DNA from: Struthidea cinerea
Lineage: Eukaryota; Chordata; Aves; Passeriformes; Corcoracidae
Length of the DNA stretch: 64,000 nucleotides
Reading direction: 5' to 3'
Assembly: GCA_013397865.1 (NCBI GenBank)
Contig: VZTI01000601.1
Coordinates: 277,847-341,846 of the forward strand
Position 1 is the stretch's first letter. Each line of letters opens with the position of its first letter. Position numbers and translations under genes: made by a program. Positions 57,241-64,000 of the stretch are shown here, one piece after another. The notes below the pieces were generated by a model. The model saw only the letters and a program-made list of their open reading frames with translations. It did no database searches and was not told the DNA's origin.

Positions 57241-60200
57241 AACCTCCTCATAAAAACATGCTGTGCATTGAACCATCAACAACCTCCACCAGTGTCTTTA
57301 AAGGGCTCATTTAATGAATGGAACGAATGCTGGAACACAAGCCAGTTAGGGAAGCTTCTCACGTCTTTTCCCAACATGTGCTGAAATCCTTCCTTGCTAT
57401 TGGGAAAAGAGAAGCACAGTCATGTGCATGGGATTGATTTCCCAGAAGTCCAGGACTGCATAATCCCAGGCATTCCACCGGGCCAGGCAGCAAATGGATT
57501 ATTGTGTGCATTTTTGACAGCCTTGCCTTTACTGTGGGCTCCCCACAGCGTTTCTTGCTAAAAACCCTTTTGCACAGCTCTGTTTGTATCTCCGGGCTCC
57601 CCCACCTACTCTTGCTAATACTTTATTTATGCATCCTCACCCTGACAAGTGAGCCGCTTCCCCAGTCTCAGTGCTAATTAGACTGGGTGTCTCTCCAGAG
57701 GCTGTGTGCGCACGGACCCAGACAGAGCATGGATGTGCTCTGCAGCCCACAGGAAACGTTCCATGTCCATACAGACTGCCCAAGGACCACAGCACTTGAA
57801 TAGATGTATTTGACCCACAAGTCCAGGTATCAGAATTGTTACTGCATTGCACTGAAAGCACAGGATAACAACAGACTGGCCAAGCCTATATATTGACATG
57901 GAAAAAGCAATACAAAGGAAGAGACTTAAGGGGAGCTGTTCCTCTTCCCTCCCTCTGGTCTGTTTCCAAACACTGATTACTGGCTCGGGGTTGAACCCTG
58001 TTGATCTCAAAGTCATCTCTCTGCCTTTGAAACTGGCAAGAAGTTTACCCAGCTGCAATTGCAGACTTTGGGTTTCCGTTTCAGGGGGAATTCATGGTTG
58101 GTTCTCTTTTTTGCATCTTTGAACAAGAGTGGAGATGAGGTGAAGCTGTGATTGTAGAAGGGGGAGCTAAATAGTGGTTGGGGGCCTTGCAGGAAAAGTT
58201 AAATGAAAGGGCAGTTCTGGAAGCAAGAACGATGGAATGCAGTCCAAGGAAATGTCTCCAGAAAATAAGCAGTAAATCTTGTTCACTGCATATAAGAAAT
58301 CAATATTGCCATTGGACCAGGGACATCAGAAACGGCAGAAAGGACTTTCATACTGAAAAAAGTATTTACAGTACAGGAGAGCTCAGACAAGTGAACAGAG
58401 AGCTGCACTTCACCCAGTGAACTCGGTCATTACACAGAATTAACAGCAGCCATTTCTCAGCCATTAAAAAAGACAAGAATAGCTTGGCCATCCCTACGTG
58501 TCAATACAGGCAAGGCAACTTAAAGGAGGCCATTCTGTGGATGTTTTTATATATGAATACATGAAGAAGGTATTAAAGGAGGCTCATTTCCAGGGCTATA
58601 AATAAAATTTAACCAGAAGAAGCTACGTATAGAAGCTGGTAGCAGCTCAGGAGTTGCTCAAAATAGGATTTAAACTTCTGACCTTCCAGTTCTGGGAAGG
58701 CAGTGGTGAGGGGGGAAGAAAACAGTAGAGGTGGATGGGGAGTAGGGCAGAAGGTCATAAATCCCTTCATTCCTCCTCAAGCATCCAGAGAGACATGAGT
58801 GAGTTGTTCCCCACCAGCAAAAGATGAGGAGCTGAGCGGGTGAGGTGCAGGATGGACTCTGGAGTGAGCCCACAGAGCAGTTCTTCCCAGGAAACAACAC
58901 AGGAGCAATTGGAGTCCAGCTCCAGCCAAACCCCTTTCGGCAGGAGAGCCTCAGCAGGGAGGGTCATGGTGCTTGTGACCAAGTCACATCCCCACAGCAT
59001 GATAACCATGACAGGTTTGGGGCAGCTCAGCTCCTGTTAGAGCAGGTCTGCAGCAGCCTGAAGCCCCCACACCTCTCTCTGAGCTCTCCCATTCTGTGAA
59101 CCCTGTGCTCTGCCAGGGCAGCAGAGCCCAGCCCTGGCTGCCCAACACTGTCTGACAAGGCCATTGATCACCTCAGCACATCTGCCTGATAAATGACATC
59201 TCCAGGACAGGCCCTGACAGCCAATCTGGCACCCCCCAAAGGCTCCCTCTCAGGGGCTGGCACAGCCCAACCAAGGAAGCCAAGAAATCCAGAAGAAAAC
59301 TCCTTGTGCCACCTCCCAGCTGCTGTGTGGAAGAAGAGGGCTGCTGAGAGCTGGGCGGTTATATTAAATATTATTGCATGGCTTGTGTGTTTTTCAAGTT
59401 CAAGAGTGGAGGCCATCTAAAAAAAAAACAAATACTCCCAGCACAGCTGCCTTGTGTTTATATCCCCGTGTCCATAGAAGGCATGGCAGGCACTGCTCGG
59501 AGGGAGGGACGCGGCGGCAGCAGGAGGCACTGCAGTCACACACGGCCACACAGCTGCCAGCAGCCCGGACAAGAATGCCCAGCGCGCATTCCCCCGGGAC
59601 AGAGAAGCGCACACACGCACAGAGCAGCTCCCTTCAGAGGTCTGGGTCTCCCGGCCCCTAACGTGGAACAAGGAAAGTAAAACAGAGTGGGGGCCACTCT
59701 GCACGGCCAGATAAAGCCAAAAGGTGCCCACCCAGGAGGGGGAAAGAGGAGGAAGCAGCTGGAAAGTTTTAGCACAGGAATTTATATTTGCAAACCAAAA
59801 GAAACCCAAGGAAAGCCACAGCCCTGCAGTGCTGTGTGGGAGCAGGTGCCCCGGCTCCCACCGGGCTCTCCCCCCGCCATGAGGACGCCCCAGCTTCCCT
59901 GTTTGTGGAAGTCTCTGCTTTCTGTGAGTTCCTCAAGCAGGGATGCGCGAGGGTTGAATTCCTTTTTCCCGAGAATCTGCTGCCATCCTGTGGCAAATCC
60001 TGCAATGGCAGCTGGGGCCTCCCGGGACACAGCGACCGCCCCGGCCACGCCCTGCAGCTGGGAGGGAGCAGGTCAGTGCCCAGGTCAGTGCCCCACTCTC
60101 CAATCCCACCAAGACCTGCAGTCGGGACAATTGTTTAGCTCAAGCCTACTCACATCCCCTGGTCCTCCTCGGGACGATGTCTCCTGTCCTGCCACGGTCC

Positions 60201-63200
60201 TTCCCCCCCGCCCCTCGTCCCCAGGGTGGATGAGGGAGTTTCCCTGCCCAGGGCCGGCACTCCAGTAGCCAGAGGCATCCTAAAGGCAGCTTTGCCAAGT
60301 CCCTGCAGTCCAGCTGGGCACAGGAATGCACGCCAGGGCCATCAGCCAACAGTTCATGTTTACTTATTTGCACTCTTGTAAATAAAAATCAGCCAGACAA
60401 GCCCTGGAGGCCCAGCCAGACACAGAGTGCCTGTTCTACAGTACCCAGAGCTGGGTCTGGCACGGGTGAAAATCCACCGGGCAGTTTGCAGGAGCACTGC
60501 ATTGGCAGTGTGTTAGACTGCTGATTAAAAAGGAGGAATCCCATACCCAGGGCTCTGAGGACAGAGCTGAGATGCCTGTTTAACATTCCTCAGCCAATAG
60601 GAGATGTCTTTGTAAGAGAGAGACCTGATCCATTACAAAGGCTTGGACAGAACAAGCAATAATGGAAGAAGGACGAGCCCAGATCTTCGCTTTCCAAATG
60701 TCACAGCCCAGGCTCAGCTCCTCCTCTGCGCTGTCCCAGAGAACAGGACTGTGACCGTGCCACAGCCTGTGCAAACAAGCTCTTGGCTCACCGAGCTCTC
60801 ACCTTCAGAGTTGTGAGCGTTGCTCTCCATCGCTCCAGATAAATCCAGCTGGACCCAGCAGCGTCTCCTCCTTGCTGGGGCTCGTGCTCCCACCTGGCAC
60901 AGGTCAGGAGCAGTGGAGAACAGCACTGGAGGGACTCCAGCATTCTCTCACTGCCTCCTCCAAGGCTCCACAGCACGGAACTACAGGACAGGAGAACATA
61001 AGGTGTAAATAGCCCCAGCAGCCGAGGTTCAAATCACACTGAAATTATGGCACTGCAGTTACAAATCCTGGAGCCATTAGGATTCAAGACTCTCAAAACC
61101 CTTTACTAAGTTCTCTTCTATCTCTATTGCACAAATACAAACAGTGGAAATCCACCTGTTCAAAGCTCTTTTGAAAGAAGAAAACTGTAATTTAGAGCCA
61201 GTAAGAACCTTTACCTCTGTTCAGTACATAGGGAAACCAAGGTACAGCACCAGCAGCCCCGGGACTGGTGGCAGAACCAAACTGCACCTGGACAGATTGG
61301 CAGAGGCATCGCCCATCGGGGGACAGATTTATCCTTCAATGGGCCATTAAGTAATTTGTCACGAATGCCAAAACGCTACTGGAGAGAAATAAAAGCCTGC
61401 AGTTGCAGGCAGGATTACACAACTGAGCTCCATGGGCAGAGCAGTTTAAATTGCCATCAACACCTGCCTGTGCCCATTAGCCTCTGGCTGTTAGAACACA
61501 CACTCAGCTTCCCCCAAACTGAAGCCCAAGTCAAAAGGAAATTATATACAGACATATAAAGCCTCGCTCATGGGTGGTGCTGGCAGGAGATGCACATACA
61601 GAATTCACACTTCAGTGTGGAATATGAAATATGTAAAAAACCTTGCATTTTGCAGTGTGGTGTGGCCCCTTTTACCTGCTTTCCCTTTTAAGCAGACAGG
61701 AGGGGTGGGGTCAGACAATGCCAAGCTTTGTCCAAGGTGTACAAGCAGATGTTTCTGCACTTGGGTGACTCAGAAAATCTCTCCCTCTATGTGCCTCAGG
61801 GACTTTGTGTTGAACTCCTTTACTCAACCCCAGCCCAATCTGAGACTGTCCCAGGCTCTGGGAGGAGCACTGGGAGTTCTGTCCTATTTCCTTGTGTCCC
61901 ACTACTGAGGCACCTTCGTTCTTTCCACCCTTTGCACTCCAGACCCCAGGCTGTAACTCCCCCCAGCTGTAACCAGGCCTACACGATTTCTTCTCCCTCT
62001 CCTTCCCGCTCGCTATTTCTCACTCCATCTGACACACCTGCTTAAAAAACAAATGTGGTCCTATCAGCCCAGAACAATACATTTCAAATAAGCATATAAA
62101 AGACCTTTTATTGACATGAATAAATTGATTGGGATCATTACTTCAGTAGCTGCTTCCCACAGAAAAAGCCTCTTAAAGGCAGCCCGAGGCAGGGCAGCAA
62201 CATTTACATTTAGATGAAGGCATTTCTGTCACAACACCTGCCAACGGTTTCTGGCCCCAGGTACTGTCTCCAGAAGAAATCAGTGAAGCCAAGGAGCTTT
62301 GCTTTAAATAACATAGAAGGAAAAGGGAGAATTTGTTTCTACAATCCTCCTGAATGTTGTAGTCTGGAATCGCACAACGTGCAGCAAAGGAAGGTGGAAG
62401 CAGAGTAGTGACATCACATCAGGGAGAAGCTGCAAAGAGCTGGGCTGGAAGCTGTTTCTCCAGTACAGAGTGCCGTGTTTTGTGTGCACCAAACAGCTCC
62501 GGAGGTTCCATCCCTCGCACACCGACACTGGACTGGACTCAGCGCTGCTGTGAAACGCTGAGGCACCACCACAGACTGACACCGTGCAGGCTCTGCCTCC
62601 AGCCCTTGTGCACTTCCTTACATTCTGAGTCTTTGAGACACCAGGGGAACGAAAAGCTCAGTCCTTTGCTTCAGTACTGACCAGTGGACAAAATCACACC
62701 ATGGTCAGTGTAAAATTGAGGACTGTGTGAGCCCTCTCATGGCAAGAAGTAACAGCACCCAAATGTATTTCGAAATGGACGCTTTGACCATCACACTCCC
62801 TCTGTTAAACCTCAGCTTCCATTAATTGTCACAGACACTCCCTCTGTGGCAAACCCTCAGGATTATCAGGGGCTGGGGCTTTGTAGGGAAATTGGGTGGT
62901 GTGTTCCTTTACTCCTGTGCTACTGAGCATCCTCTTGCACTTCTTAAAACACTGCTACTGCTGTCCGTTTTATTTGCCACTCTATAAAAAGCATTAAGCT
63001 GTGAAGGAATGAACTAGAGAGAAGGATAAAAGTGACAGCTGGATGACACTAAAGCAATCCAACTTACAGGAAGGAAAAACCCACCAGGGTATTTTGAAAG
63101 CTCAAATTCAGCCACGTTACCAGGGCAAGAACAGCAGATTCCTCACAGCTGCCCAGACTTTGTAATTAGGGTTCATCCCAACAAGCTGCAAGGCCAGAGA

Positions 63201-64000
63201 AATTTCCATCCTCCAAATTTGACTAATAGTCTGTTCCAGCAGAACCAAGACCCCAGGCAAAGTGAAATACAACTCCACTGACATCACACCAAGCTGTTTT
63301 CCAAGGCCAGCCCATCAATTCATCCCGTAATTTCTCTCCCAAACACACGTTCCCTGGTGCAGGGAACTCAGCCTCACAGCCACAGCGAGACACAGGAGTG
63401 TTCACAAGCAGCACCTCTGCAGAGAATGTTCCTTCCCGGTGACATTGCCACAGGTAAGGACGCTGGACAAATATTTAAAGAGCTAACAAATGGCGAAATG
63501 GAATTGCAACAGGATTCAGAAACTGGAAAGACACAACAAAGTCACCCAGAGTAACAGAACAGGCAACAGGAGCAATCACTTCAATCTTTCCCCATCTTTG
63601 ACAGCTGCACTCCTGAGCTACCCAAAGGGTGCTCTGGTGCTTAGGAAAGCACACCACTGCATTAATATTAATAAACAGGAAAGTTTTTTGTGCTTTCCAT
63701 GAAGCTGGGCTTGATTTAATGTCCTAAAATTTACATACTCTGACTTTAAAAACCTGAGATGTGTAAAACAACAATCAAATCCTGTCCTGGATGTGACTAC
63801 TACCTGCCAAGTGTCCTCCACTCATTAAGTGCTGTCTTTTGTGGTGTCTCTTCCCCAGCCTTTCCCATTACTCCTCTGACCAGAAAATGGATATGATCAA
63901 TATTTATTGTGAAGGCTCATTTCTCTCATTTGTGAGGCCCAAGGAAGACATGCTCATGTTGTGCCAGAAACCTGCACTGCATCAACATTCAGGTGTCACA
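57241..64000. other. Unique non-coding DNA, no gene recognised
   Basis: About 6.8 kb to the window end without a supportable gene. It includes a moderately CpG-bearing patch at 59500-60060, a possible weak relic at 61220-61300, and one splice-flanked open segment at 63363-63453 (acceptor TTCCCTGGTGCAG, donor CCACAG|GTAAGG). The segment's translated peptide is not one I recognise. Confidence 0.5.
61220..61300 (-). repeat. Weak MIR/L3-type relic
   Basis: CAGTACATAGGGAAACCAAG followed by GTACAGCACC, and later GGTGGCAGAACC, resemble the reversed tail motifs CAGATGAGGAAACTGAGGCACAG and AGTGGCAGAGC. The spacing between them is shorter than in the consensus, so this is tentative. Confidence 0.3.

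Noticed and set aside
61026..61035. GGTTCAAATC, similar to a tRNA B box
   Set aside because: There is no A box at the right distance and no cloverleaf or acceptor stem can be formed.

Overview
The window looks like vertebrate nuclear DNA, most likely from a bird and plausibly a songbird. The evidence is indirect. Interspersed repeats are very sparse, with no Alu- or L1-like sequence. There are short, extremely GC-rich CpG islands, one of them broken by an assembly gap. I see only decayed MIR/L3-type relics and one possible CR1-type LINE fragment. Nothing bacterial is present (no operons and no dense coding), and no open frame matches a protein family I can name.

I find no protein-coding gene that I can defend. 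The open frames are short and overlap on both strands. Many begin at TTG or GTG rather than ATG, and the longest lie in GC-rich DNA where stop codons are rare. The one ATG-initiated frame worth keeping as an open question is at 36434-37282 (282 codons, no recognised domain). A few segments have good splice signals and an open frame (40817-40896, 63363-63453, 1253-1371). They could equally be chance pseudo-exons or exons of a non-coding RNA.

Layout. 1-230: a GC-rich edge and a TGGA microsatellite. 230-9000: unique non-coding DNA holding a perfect (ATT)14(AAT)12 palindrome at 6775-6852. 9000-10350: a strong CpG island carrying three different short tandem arrays and a G-quadruplex motif. 10350-22000: non-coding DNA with several AT-rich blocks that look like conserved enhancers, and a second TGGA array. 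22060-22600: a second CpG island whose centre is a 155-base run of N. 22600-31180: non-coding, with a clear MIR-type relic near 27.3 kb. 31185-31430: a small CpG-rich patch with a TATA-like motif and two tandem arrays. 31430-64000: non-coding, with enhancer-like clusters near 33.7, 37.4, 40.8, 43.2 and 55.3 kb, further MIR/L3 relics, a poly-T tract joined to a perfect hairpin at 43.7 kb, and a possible LINE reverse-transcriptase remnant at 44.2 kb.

My reading is that this is intergenic or intronic regulatory DNA around one or two CpG-island promoters whose exons are outside the window, hidden in the gap, or too short to recognise without alignment. The enhancer-like calls rest on motif density and local composition only. 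Cross-species alignment is the decisive test for nearly all of them.
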